Positions 36,789-44,923 of a DNA stretch of 64,000 nucleotides are shown piece after piece. The notes beneath the pieces are model-generated. The model did no database searches and was not told where the DNA came from. It saw only the letters and a program-made list of their open reading frames with translations. Positions within the stretch are counted from its first letter, which is position 1. Each line of letters opens with the position of its first letter. The stretch lies in the NCBI RefSeq assembly GCF_000260985.4, contig NC_017857.3, positions 2,722,924 to 2,786,923 on the forward strand, written 5' to 3'. The stretch comes from Methylophaga nitratireducenticrescens (GTDB lineage Bacteria > Pseudomonadota > Gammaproteobacteria > Nitrosococcales > Methylophagaceae). The position numbers and the translations under genes were made by a program.

Positions 36789-37175
36789 ATGATGTTATAT
36801 GGCTTATACAGTTTAGTGGGATTGCTTGGGATTGTTCTACTTTTCACCAGCTACCGTTTCTATCGATTGAGCCGCTCCCAGGCCAGCCAAATCAGTACTC
36901 TGCAACAACAGTTATCTGCTTTATGCAGTGCTGCAGTAGGTTCGGATGAACGAATTGTTCGCTTTGAACAAACCCTGATGAAGATACGTGAGCAGCAAAA
37001 CAGTATGGATTTGGGACAGCCTCAACAACAAAGTTATGAGCATGCCATTCGTCTGGCAAGAAAAGGGGTTGATATCAATCAGCTGATTGATAATTGCAAC
37101 CTGAGTGAGGAAGAAGCGTTGTTGATTACCCGTTTGCATGGGGCGCAGCGTCAGTCCGTAACCGATTTACACTAA
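36789..37175 (+). CDS. DUF2802 membrane protein
   Basis: A 128-residue protein of the DUF2802 family, the usual last gene of the Pseudomonas-type chemotaxis cluster (PA1465 position). An N-terminal membrane helix (LYSLVGLLGIVLLFTSY) is followed by a coiled coil (QASQISTLQQQLSAL, IVRFEQTLMKIREQQ) and a C-terminal helix-turn-helix-like module (YEHAIRLARKGVDINQLIDNCNLSEEEALLITRL). In Pseudomonas and Vibrio the family has been tied to swimming behaviour; the mechanism is unknown. AGGAGATAT precedes the ATG pair. It ends the plus-strand cluster; no hairpin terminator follows before the convergent gene. Confidence 0.85.
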   Translation: MMLYGLYSLVGLLGIVLLFTSYRFYRLSRSQASQISTLQQQLSALCSAAVGSDERIVRFEQTLMKIREQQNSMDLGQPQQQSYEHAIRLARKGVDINQLIDNCNLSEEEALLITRLHGAQRQSVTDLH

Positions 37176-37208
37176 GGCTTGTTTATCTTTTTGTGGGTAT
37201 GACTAAAG

Positions 37209-39050
37209 CTATGATTTATTAGGTAGCGCCCGTTGCGGCTTACCAATCAAATATCCCTGCACAAAGTCCACACCGAATTCCTGCAACATCTTCAGCGTTT
37301 CCCTGTCTTCAACAAACTCAGCTACCGTTTTTTTGCCGAGACTGTGTGAAATATCAATCATCGATTTCACCAATAATTGATCGACAGGATCATTATGTAA
37401 ATTGGTGATAAACCCACCATCAATTTTCAATATATCTACCGGGAAATGTTTTAAATAGCTGTAAGAGTTGAAACCGGCACCAAAGTCATCCAGTGCGAAA
37501 CGGCACCCCAAATGTCGCAGACGATCCACCATCTGTTTGGTTTGTTCAAAATTGGATATGGCTGACGTCTCAGTAATTTCAAACACCAGACGTGAAGGAT
37601 CGGCACCGGTTTCCAGCAGTTTGCGTTCCACCAGAGGATATAAATTCTGATCGAGGAAAATATTGCCCGATAAATTAACTGCCAATGCTGTATCACTTGG
37701 TATGTGTCTTAGCAATTCAAATGCATGATTGACCACCCATAAATCAATTTGGTGTATCAATCCCATTGCCTCAGCGACTGGAATAAAATCCTGCGGATAG
37801 TACAGTTTATCCCCCTGCCCCCGCATGCGGATTAAACACTCATAATGGTTGATTTTTTTTTCTTTGAGCGAGTAAATAGGTTGGAATTCAAGAATAAAAT
37901 TCTCTTGTTTTAATGCAGCACGAATTCTGGGTGCCCACTCAACACTATGTCTTAACACATACATTTCGCGATCAGAAGGACTGTAGACATGAACACGATT
38001 CCGTCCACGTTTTTTGGCGGTATAACAGGCCTGATTAGCATGAGAAAGAATTTCACCTACCGTCGATGCATCCGCTTCGGAAATACATTTAACACCGATA
38101 CTGGCAGATAAATGATATTGATGATCATGGAACGTAAAACTGTAGCCATCAAACAAATCTCGTAAACCTTCTGCGCGGGCCACAGCAGTTTCTGGATCGA
38201 TAGTGTCGACTAATACCGCAAATTCATCAGAACCTATTCGGACAAGCGTGTCGCGAACTTTAAAAAAGCCCCGCAACGAATTCGCAACCTGTACCAATAA
38301 ACTATCACCGGCCTCATGCCCCTCAGCATCATTGAGGACTTTAAAACTATCCAGATCAATATAAAAAACAGCACTACTGGTATGAAAATTTCTAACCTGC
38401 GTTAAGGTGATTTCAAGTGCTTGCTCCAAGCGTCGCCGATTCGCCAGCCCTGTCAAATCATCATGATTTACCGAAAATTGTAGTCGGGCTTCCATCACTC
38501 TTAATTGAGCATTTTCATCTTCAATCTGTTGTTGGCGGAGATAGTAATGATCGCGTTCGCGCTTGGAAGCCAGCGCTGTCATTACTGCAGGCGGCAATGA
38601 CTCAGCAGTAAGCGGGCGATATAAAAGCGAAGTCACCCCATGTCCCAAATCAGTCAATAACTGGTTATGGTTCCACTGGGATTTTTCGGTTAGGGCGATA
38701 ACCGGAATGCGCCGCCATTCATCAAACTGATCCAGTTTCAGTCGCAGTTCACGAGCATTACATTCACCCAAACGACAATCCAGAATAATTAAATCAATAT
38801 CACATTGGTCATCATTGATGTTATTGCGCAGTACTTGCATCAGCTTTTCTGAACCATTGGCACTGGTGATGTTAGTAAAGCCACTAAGTGACAACATGGT
38901 TTGCAGAAAAGCCAGATCAGAAACGCGTGTCCCGCTAACCAGAATTCGTGCCGCCAGTAAATCATTAACTTCCGCAGCAGATACTGGCGCCGTCAGGCTC
39001 TGCTCGGATGTCTTTGACACCTGTGACTCAATTGTTAGCAGTTTATTCAT
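37209..39050 (-). CDS. REC-GGDEF-EAL cyclic-di-GMP signalling protein with degenerate motifs
   Basis: A 613-residue three-domain protein. Residues 30-155 form a receiver-like domain with an Asp in LIILDCRLGE, but the acidic pair is replaced (ILVSGTRVSD) and the conserved Lys is Arg (LLYRPL), so phosphorylation is doubtful. Residues 190-350 are a GGDEF domain whose signature is GSDEF. Residues 370-605 are an EAL domain with ECL in place of EAL but with the other catalytic residues present: AVNLSG, EITET, ALDDFGAG, LKIDG, VAEFVE and FVQGYLIGKP. Phosphodiesterase activity is therefore plausible. It converges on the chemotaxis cluster. Confidence 0.9.
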   Translation of the reverse strand: MNKLLTIESQVSKTSEQSLTAPVSAAEVNDLLAARILVSGTRVSDLAFLQTMLSLSGFTNITSANGSEKLMQVLRNNINDDQCDIDLIILDCRLGECNARELRLKLDQFDEWRRIPVIALTEKSQWNHNQLLTDLGHGVTSLLYRPLTAESLPPAVMTALASKRERDHYYLRQQQIEDENAQLRVMEARLQFSVNHDDLTGLANRRRLEQALEITLTQVRNFHTSSAVFYIDLDSFKVLNDAEGHEAGDSLLVQVANSLRGFFKVRDTLVRIGSDEFAVLVDTIDPETAVARAEGLRDLFDGYSFTFHDHQYHLSASIGVKCISEADASTVGEILSHANQACYTAKKRGRNRVHVYSPSDREMYVLRHSVEWAPRIRAALKQENFILEFQPIYSLKEKKINHYECLIRMRGQGDKLYYPQDFIPVAEAMGLIHQIDLWVVNHAFELLRHIPSDTALAVNLSGNIFLDQNLYPLVERKLLETGADPSRLVFEITETSAISNFEQTKQMVDRLRHLGCRFALDDFGAGFNSYSYLKHFPVDILKIDGGFITNLHNDPVDQLLVKSMIDISHSLGKKTVAEFVEDRETLKMLQEFGVDFVQGYLIGKPQRALPNKS

Positions 39051-39143
39051 CTGTTCTGTATGCGGTTACTTTTGACCGGTTTTGGAGATACATGCCGATG
39101 AAAATAGCGGTTTTATATTTTAAAATCAATACTTAATCTGATT

Positions 39144-39173
39144 TTTATAATGCGATTTATAAAGTAATAACAA
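39144..39173 (-). promoter_or_regulatory. Sigma-70 promoter candidate for the REC-GGDEF-EAL gene
   Basis: On the minus strand TTGTTA (39168-39173) and TATAAA (39144-39149) lie 18 bases apart, about 95 bases ahead of the gene start, in an AT-rich gap. Confidence 0.4.
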
Positions 39174-39232
39174 AATTAAAGCGTTTGTCACCTCCATAAT
39201 AATGGTTCGATAGAGATGATTGAAAAAGGAAT

Positions 39233-39511
39233 TTAATCTTTTTCTTTGGGAAACTTTCCTGAAACAATATAGGCATAGGCAATCACTTCAGCGATTACCC
39301 GATATAAAGCTTCGGGTATCGCTTCACCCAGCTGCATATCTTTAAGCATGTCCGCTAACGCTGCATCTTCACGAAGCGGAATATTGTGCTGTTTGGCAAT
39401 GCGGATAATTTCAGCGGCAATATCGCCTTCACCGCTGGCGGTCACTGTCGGTGCATTATCACCATCATAATGCAATGCAATTGCTCGTAGTGGCTGCGAT
39501 TGCTGTTTCAT
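39233..39511 (-). CDS. Stand-alone FlhB C-terminal domain protein (FlhX/FhlB-like)
   Basis: A 92-residue protein matching only the part of FlhB after its cleavage site: PLRAIALHYDGDNAPTVTASGEGDIAAEIIRIAKQHNIPLRED parallels the FlhB segment YAVALRYD... to ...PLTRA. It has no membrane region and no NPTH. Small FlhB-C paralogues of this kind (FlhX in Campylobacter) can take part in the export switch. The ATG at 39511 overlaps the fliK stop (ATGA), whereas the longer frame to 39589 lies inside fliK. Coupling to FliK supports a role in hook-length control. Confidence 0.85.
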   Translation of the reverse strand: MKQQSQPLRAIALHYDGDNAPTVTASGEGDIAAEIIRIAKQHNIPLREDAALADMLKDMQLGEAIPEALYRVIAEVIAYAYIVSGKFPKEKD

Positions 39512-41076
39512 ACCGAAATATCCAGTAATGCATCTGAGTTGGCTGTCTGCGTCAGCGGCGTTAACCATTTCACCGGGGCACAGTGACAACTTAATTGCTG
39601 CACCTGTAGATCAAGTGCCGCTAATTTTTCACGTAATAAATCGATATTTTCCTCCAGCAAGGCTACCGCAATGGGATCTTCTGCCGTTAATGCCACACTG
39701 ACGACACTTGATTGCAAGCCTATCGATGCCCGAAGTTTACCAAGGTTTTGCGTTTCCAGATTCAGTGTGACCTGCCATTGTTCTTCATCTTGCTGGTTCT
39801 GCTTGCCCCCCTGCTGAAACTGTAACTGCATCCACTGTAACTGTTGTTTGTCCCGTAGTGGCAAATCCATTAACCAGACCTGCTGTTGGGTTGGGCTATC
39901 CGCCTCCCTTACCATGTTCAGTTGGTTCATCTGCACTCTGGCAAGCGCGGTTTCCACTTCACGCAATAACACCTGCAATCTGGCCAACTCGGTAACACCA
40001 GCCTGAAATTGGGCATTCTGAGCAATTTGTTGAACAGGTGTATTTGCAGAACTCATCGGTTGATTTGTTGTGACAGTCCCGCCAACTGAACCTTGTCCGG
40101 CCAAAAGTGTGGTCAGCAGCTGCGCTGGCGTCTGCCCGCCAGCCAGTAAAGCATTGGTAATATGTGATGGCAGTTGCTGTAAAGCCGCCGGCTGATTGAG
40201 CAGATTTATCAGTGCGGTACGAATCTCAGGCGGAAGATTCTGAGCATTGATTTGACCATTTGCTGTCTGCCGGATCTGCCCTTCCAGCGCTGCAGCCAGT
40301 TTCAGCAAATTGGCTTTAAAGTCTCCAGTTAAACTCGGATTGGGTTGCAGTAACTGTCGTTCCAGAAATACGCCAGACTGTTGAATGGCCTGCTGTAAAT
40401 TTGCAGGTTGCTGGACGGTCTGTAATTCCCGGATATTTTGCCAAAGTTGGCTCACAGCATTTTGCACCGGCACCATGTTTTTCAATTCAGGTAACGCATT
40501 AATAACATTCTGTAGTTGCGGTGGCTGAGCTAAAACCATTGGCATTAACCGACGTTGTTGGGAAACCATGGTTTCTGAAGAAGTCTGATTGGGAGTTTGT
40601 AACGCCACACTCAATGGCGAGTTACTCAGAATCTGCACTAAAAGCTGCTGACCGGGTTTAAAGCTGGAACTTAGTCTGCTGATATCCAATTCCAGGGGAA
40701 CAGATAACTTTCCGGTTTGCTGCAGCGCCAGCAAGATGGATTGCTGGGGCAGCAACTTAACGACCTCAGCCAACAGTGTTTGCCCCGGTCGCAGATCGGT
40801 TGGTATGGGAGGGACGGCTGCCACCGAAATCAGTTTAAGCGCCGCTTTATCACCGCTATCAGACCGCTGTAGCTCGATAGTCTGACCACGTTGCAAATCC
40901 ACACCAGCCTGAATGGTGACGATTTTTCCTGCCAGCTGGATATCGACATTTTCACCTGCTTTACCGGCTGAGACCACCACCGCTTGCGCAACCTGGCCGG
41001 GGGAAAGTGGCAGTGTGCGACTTGCAGTTTCCGTAACAGTGACCTGAGCAGCCTGTGAGGTCTGAGGTATTTGCAT
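39508..41076 (-). CDS. fliK: FliK-type flagellar hook-length control protein
   Basis: A 522-residue, very Gln- and Leu-rich protein. The long N-terminal part has low complexity (TSQAAQVTVTETAS, IQQSGVFLERQLLQPN), and the last 120 residues carry the FliK C-terminal domain (WQVTLNLETQNLGKLRASIGLQ, VSVALTAEDPIAVALLEENIDLLREKLAALDLQV), which signals to FlhB. The ATG at 41076 has GGGTGA ahead. It is transcribed away from the main cluster and coupled to the FlhB-C paralogue. A FliK-like second copy elsewhere in the genome cannot be excluded. Confidence 0.82.
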   Translation of the reverse strand: MQIPQTSQAAQVTVTETASRTLPLSPGQVAQAVVVSAGKAGENVDIQLAGKIVTIQAGVDLQRGQTIELQRSDSGDKAALKLISVAAVPPIPTDLRPGQTLLAEVVKLLPQQSILLALQQTGKLSVPLELDISRLSSSFKPGQQLLVQILSNSPLSVALQTPNQTSSETMVSQQRRLMPMVLAQPPQLQNVINALPELKNMVPVQNAVSQLWQNIRELQTVQQPANLQQAIQQSGVFLERQLLQPNPSLTGDFKANLLKLAAALEGQIRQTANGQINAQNLPPEIRTALINLLNQPAALQQLPSHITNALLAGGQTPAQLLTTLLAGQGSVGGTVTTNQPMSSANTPVQQIAQNAQFQAGVTELARLQVLLREVETALARVQMNQLNMVREADSPTQQQVWLMDLPLRDKQQLQWMQLQFQQGGKQNQQDEEQWQVTLNLETQNLGKLRASIGLQSSVVSVALTAEDPIAVALLEENIDLLREKLAALDLQVQQLSCHCAPVKWLTPLTQTANSDALLDISV

Positions 41077-41104
41077 GAATTCACCCAGCATTAAACACAA
41101 TGCT

Positions 41105-41113
41105 AGTATAGCA
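41105..41113 (-). promoter_or_regulatory. Extended -10 promoter candidate for fliK
   Basis: On the minus strand TGCTATACT (TGN plus TATACT) lies 29 bases before the fliK ATG. A matching -35 is not clear. Confidence 0.35.
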
Positions 41114-41139
41114 ACCTACTTGTTGCCAAAGACCGGTCA

Positions 41140-42000
41140 ATGAATAAATTCAGTACAAAATGGTATACACGCCAGGATAAGACCATCAGTGGCCCTTTCA
41201 CAAAGGCCTTGCTGAAAAGTAATATGCAGTTAGGCAGAATCAATGCTCAAACAGAAGTCAGCACCGATCAGAAATATTGGCAGCCGTTGGGCGATATTAT
41301 CGAACTGGAATCTGCTGAACCCGTCATTCCCCCACCATTACCCCTTGATGAACGTGATGGTTTTGATAGACGTAATGAACAGCCGCTTACCGAAGCTGAA
41401 CGTGAAATGCGCCGGCAACAGCGACGTAAACAGGAACCGGACTTTTTAATTCAGCAGCGCCAACAGCGCAGTCAATTATTAGAAAGACTCAAGCCTGAAC
41501 GACCTGCCCGTTTTTGGCCGATATTTATTATCAGTGTGATTTTAACGGGTGTATTTATAGGGGCGATTTCATTTCCAACTCCTTCGAATATTTCTGAAGC
41601 TGATTGCGAAGCTGCTCCAGCCCCCTTGGTGAATTGGGAAAACTGTCTGAAACCCGGCATGGATATCCCTTCAGCCACGTTAACGGGAGCCAACCTGCGC
41701 AACAGCGGACTCGCCATGTCGAATATGATGAATGCCGATTTGGTGGAGGCTGATTTAAGCTATGCAGATTTACCGCTCAGTAACCTGAGTTATACCAATT
41801 TTCAGGGGGCTAATTTGAAAGGAGCCAATCTGCAACAGGCTGATTTGTCTTACAGTAATTTATCCGACAGTGATTTGAGTTTTGCCAATTTACGTGATGC
41901 CAAACTGGGAGGCAGTGATTTGCAAAATACGAAATTGGACAAAGCTATCTGGATCGATGGGCGTATATGCGCAGCAGGTTCAATTGGAAACTGTTTATAA
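41140..42000 (+). CDS. GYF-like / transmembrane / pentapeptide-repeat protein
   Basis: A 286-residue protein with an uncommon build. Residues 8-55 resemble a bacterial GYF_2 domain (WYTRQDKTISGPFTKALLK, then RINAQTEVSTDQKYWQPLGD). Residues 60-120 are a charged, proline- and arginine-rich stretch (EREMRRQQRRKQEPD). One membrane helix (FWPIFIISVILTGVFIGAI) follows at about 125-143. From about residue 180 there are roughly 14 pentapeptide repeats of the A(D/N)Lxx type (GANLRNSG, ADLSYADL, GANLKGANLQQADLSYSNL), expected to form a periplasmic beta-helix. Cysteines flank the repeat domain. Function unknown; it diverges from fliK. Confidence 0.82.
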   Translation: MNKFSTKWYTRQDKTISGPFTKALLKSNMQLGRINAQTEVSTDQKYWQPLGDIIELESAEPVIPPPLPLDERDGFDRRNEQPLTEAEREMRRQQRRKQEPDFLIQQRQQRSQLLERLKPERPARFWPIFIISVILTGVFIGAISFPTPSNISEADCEAAPAPLVNWENCLKPGMDIPSATLTGANLRNSGLAMSNMMNADLVEADLSYADLPLSNLSYTNFQGANLKGANLQQADLSYSNLSDSDLSFANLRDAKLGGSDLQNTKLDKAIWIDGRICAAGSIGNCL

Positions 42001-42009
42001 GCCGGGTTA

Positions 42010-42390
42010 TTAATGCAGCTTTTGCGGGGCAGCCAGCGTGAATGCCGGGATATCAACCGCAAAACGGCTGCCACTGTCATCCATCATATTGTAATGGCCC
42101 TGCATCATACCCACGGGAGTATCCAGCATGGCCGCACTGGTATAGGTAAATGTTTCTGTTGGCGCCAGATAAGGGTGCTGACCAACCACGCCATCACCTT
42201 CCACTTCCTGTTCATGACCATCGCCGCCAGTGATTTTCCAGTAACGTGATAATAACCGCGCTGGCGTATCGCCCTCATTGGTAATGGTAATAGTATAGGC
42301 AAAAAGATATCTTGCTCTGGCCGGATCAGATTCATGATCCAGGTATGTGGTTTCAACGTTCACCATAATGTGATTTTTTTTATCGGTCAT
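42010..42390 (-). CDS. apaG: ApaG domain protein
   Basis: A 126-residue single-domain protein with an Fn3-like beta fold, linked in enterobacteria to divalent cation/phosphate metabolism (CorD phenotype); its biochemical role is unsettled. It matches E. coli ApaG along its length: YLFAYTITITNEGDTPARLLSRYW, GDGVVGQHPYLAPTETFTYTS, TPVGMMQGHYNM. The ATG at 42390 lies within the last codons of glk (11-base overlap), so it is coupled to glk. The longer frame to 42447 is inside glk. E. coli apaG sits with ksgA and apaH instead. Confidence 0.92.
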   Translation of the reverse strand: MTDKKNHIMVNVETTYLDHESDPARARYLFAYTITITNEGDTPARLLSRYWKITGGDGHEQEVEGDGVVGQHPYLAPTETFTYTSAAMLDTPVGMMQGHYNMMDDSGSRFAVDIPAFTLAAPQKLH

Positions 42391-43360
42391 GGTCAACATT
42401 ATACAACGCTTTTCGAGCCAACAAACGTGCTCCAAGGAGTCCCACATCAGGATTGTTGATCAAATACACCGGTATCTGCTCCAGCACCCCACGCATCCTG
42501 CCCTTCGCCAGAAAAGACTGCATGAAAAAGCCCTGTTCAAATAAGGCCAGATTCTTTACTGCAATCCCCCCTGCGATAAAAATTCCGGCTCTGGGCAAGG
42601 TCGTCAGCGCCAGATTACCCGCCTGAGCTCCGTAAATCTGCATAAATAACTGCATGGCTTTTACTGCCGCAGGATCTGTTTTTTGCAGAGCAGACTGACT
42701 TATCTGTTCTGCCGTTAAATTCAACGTAGTGTTATTACCTTGCTGGTCGGCAATAAACTGGTACAGCATAACCAGGCCGGAGCCGGATAATACCCGCTCG
42801 TAGGAGACATGCTCAAATTGTTCAAATAGTTTATTCAATAAGGCTTGCTGCTGGATGTCCTGAGCAGCAAAGTCGGTATGCCCGCCTTCTGTTGGCCATA
42901 CCCGCCAGCTTTTATGCAGAGGTGACAGAATAGCCTGCCCCAACCCGGTACCCGCACCAATGACTGCTCGTAATGATTTGGCTTCCGGCTTACCTTGCTG
43001 CAGCACAATGAGATCGTTTTCTTCAAGTTCACCGATACCATGACCAACCGCGGCAAAGTCATTGACCAGGCAAAGATCAGCAAGTGGAAACTGCTGCTGC
43101 AGCTTATCGCTATCGATAATCCAGGGTCGATTCGTCAGTTGCACACGGCATCCACTCAACGGTGCTGCCACGGCAAAACATGCACTACTGACTGGCAGAA
43201 AATCGACGGCTACACTAGCGAAAAAAACTGTCAGCAGACTTTCAAAATCTGCGTAATCATCATTCTCTAATCGTTGTTGCAGGATAACCTCACCATCAAG
43301 ATGACTGAGTTGCAACAAGGTTTTGGTGCCGCCGATATCTGCAGCTAACAGGGTTTGCAT
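42380..43360 (-). CDS. glk: Glucokinase
   Basis: A 326-residue ATP-dependent glucokinase of the bacterial Glk family. The phosphate loop is LLAADIGGTKT at the N-terminus, AVGHGIGELEENDL and GAGTGLGQA are in the middle, and TEGGHTDFA is the glucose-binding segment, with GGIAVKN near the end. The ATG at 43360 is five bases from the pgl stop; the frame open to 43501 is inside pgl. Order pgl-glk-apaG on one strand feeds glucose into the same route as zwf. Confidence 0.9.
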   Translation of the reverse strand: MQTLLAADIGGTKTLLQLSHLDGEVILQQRLENDDYADFESLLTVFFASVAVDFLPVSSACFAVAAPLSGCRVQLTNRPWIIDSDKLQQQFPLADLCLVNDFAAVGHGIGELEENDLIVLQQGKPEAKSLRAVIGAGTGLGQAILSPLHKSWRVWPTEGGHTDFAAQDIQQQALLNKLFEQFEHVSYERVLSGSGLVMLYQFIADQQGNNTTLNLTAEQISQSALQKTDPAAVKAMQLFMQIYGAQAGNLALTTLPRAGIFIAGGIAVKNLALFEQGFFMQSFLAKGRMRGVLEQIPVYLINNPDVGLLGARLLARKALYNVDHDR

Positions 43361-43364
43361 ATTA

Positions 43365-44072
43365 TTATGCCGCGGCAGCCTGATCCATAAACCAGTAATA
43401 ATCACCTGTCGGCGCGAGCCGCTGAACCGGTAAGCCTGATACCGCCTCACTGGTAATATCTCTGACAATATCTGCTTTCGCTTCACCGGCGATAAACACA
43501 ATCACCTGTCTGGCTGAATTGATTACCGGATAGGTCAATGTTACGCGCCAGGATTGAAATTTCTCCACAAACAGACTGGTTGTCAGCGTATCGGTAACGT
43601 CCAGTGCGGGAGTCTCCGGAAACAGTGAAGCAATATGACCATCAGGGCCTAAGCCGAGGAGCACCAAATCAAAAGGATTATCTTCCATAACCATTTTGAT
43701 GGTATTGGCATAACGAGTTGCAACTTCAGCAGCATCGCCACTTTCGGTAGGCATGCGATGTACATTCTCAGTCGGGATAGGTAAATGATCCAGCATTGCC
43801 AGTCTGGCCATTTTAAAGTTGCTGTCATCGTGGGTGGCAGGGACACAGCGCTCATCACCAAAAAATATCTGTACCCGCGCCCAGTCTATCTGTTCAATAT
43901 AAGGTGAAGTGGCCAGTTTCTGATACAGCCCTTTGGGTGTCGAACCACCGGCAAGCGCAACATAAAATACGCCCCTTTTGGCGATTGCTGAACGGGCGGT
44001 GACCACAAAATGTTCGGCAGCGGCTTCGATCAACCTATCAGAATCAGGCAGAATTTTTTGTTCAGCTTTCAT
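43365..44072 (-). CDS. pgl: 6-phosphogluconolactonase
   Basis: A 235-residue hydrolase of the DevB/SOL type acting on the product of Zwf. Motifs: ALAGGSTPKGLYQKLA, IFFGDERCVP, NPFDLVLLGLGPDGHIASLFP and a C-terminal LAPTGDYYWFMD. ATG at 44072 has GAGG six bases ahead; a TTG at 44084 is unlikely. First gene of the pgl-glk-apaG unit, sharing a 140-base divergent region with the SIMPL gene that holds two palindromes. Confidence 0.93.
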   Translation of the reverse strand: MKAEQKILPDSDRLIEAAAEHFVVTARSAIAKRGVFYVALAGGSTPKGLYQKLATSPYIEQIDWARVQIFFGDERCVPATHDDSNFKMARLAMLDHLPIPTENVHRMPTESGDAAEVATRYANTIKMVMEDNPFDLVLLGLGPDGHIASLFPETPALDVTDTLTTSLFVEKFQSWRVTLTYPVINSARQVIVFIAGEAKADIVRDITSEAVSGLPVQRLAPTGDYYWFMDQAAAA

Positions 44073-44113
44073 GTCTATCCTCAATGTTAAAATAATTTTT
44101 GTGCGGTAATCCG

Positions 44114-44147
44114 CTGACAGTGTCAGTCAAATCCTGCTAATTTAGCA
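44114..44147. promoter_or_regulatory. Paired palindromes between pgl and the SIMPL gene
   Basis: CTGACAGTGTCAG (44114-44126) and TGCTAATTTAGCA (44135-44147) are each perfect 6-1-6 palindromes, their centres 21 bases apart (two helix turns). They lie 42-75 bases ahead of pgl and 66-99 bases ahead of the SIMPL gene. The two arms differ in sequence, so they may be sites for two proteins or chance. Confidence 0.35.
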
Positions 44148-44212
44148 ATCAAGCTGCACCGACAGCAAGCCGAATAACACTTCAATTCACTTCTCACAGG
44201 AACCATCACTTT

Positions 44213-44923
44213 ATGAAAAACACTTTTTTTATTGTTGTCATGTTGTTTTATTCCGCGTCTGCTGCAGCTGAGACAGAATTAAACTTTAACCTAATCAATC
44301 TCAATGCAACAGCCGCTATCGAAGTGGCAAATGATAAGGTAAGCAGTGTGATTCAGGTAATGCTTAATGGCACGGATCCGGCTAAATTGGGCCAGCAGGT
44401 CAATCAACGCAGCAATCAGTTACTGGCAAAAATCAAAGATTTTGATGCGGTCAAATCTCAAACCATCGGTTACCAAACCCGCCCGATGTATAAAGACAGT
44501 CAGATCGTCTCCTGGCAGGTAAGCCAGCAAATTCGCTTACACAGTCACGATTTCAATCAGATGAGCGAATTATTGGGTGAGATTCAATCTCTGGGCACAG
44601 TGCAATCAATGGAATTTTCATTATCTGACGAATTAATTGAATCCACCCAGAACGAATTGATGAAACAGGCTATCAGCAAGTTTCGTAATAAAGCATCGTT
44701 AATTCAACAGCAATTTGATGAACCGGGTTATCGCCTGGTTAATATGTCCGTTAATACCAGCGGCTATGCGCCGGTTCATCGCATGGAAAGTAGCATGATG
44801 ATGTCCGCCGATATGAGCAGCAAAAGTGCACCTGTAGCACTTGAAGCTGGCAGCAATAAAGTCTCGGTTGATGTTAATGGCCAGATTCAATTGATCAGCG
44901 ACACCACTACGTTGACCGATTGA
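44213..44923 (+). CDS. SIMPL (DUF541) domain exported protein
   Basis: A 236-residue protein with a signal peptide (hydrophobic run ending SASAAAE) and one SIMPL domain: INLNATAAIEVANDKVSSVIQVML, the long helix VNQRSNQLLAKIKDF, and VNMSVNTSG. The last 50 residues are methionine- and serine-rich (ESSMMMSADMSSKS) and end in a strand (KVSVDVNGQIQLI). Periplasmic; SIMPL proteins are tied to oxidative-stress or envelope phenotypes without known biochemistry. It abuts ilvA tail to tail with no gap. Confidence 0.85.
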   Translation: MKNTFFIVVMLFYSASAAAETELNFNLINLNATAAIEVANDKVSSVIQVMLNGTDPAKLGQQVNQRSNQLLAKIKDFDAVKSQTIGYQTRPMYKDSQIVSWQVSQQIRLHSHDFNQMSELLGEIQSLGTVQSMEFSLSDELIESTQNELMKQAISKFRNKASLIQQQFDEPGYRLVNMSVNTSGYAPVHRMESSMMMSADMSSKSAPVALEAGSNKVSVDVNGQIQLISDTTTLTD

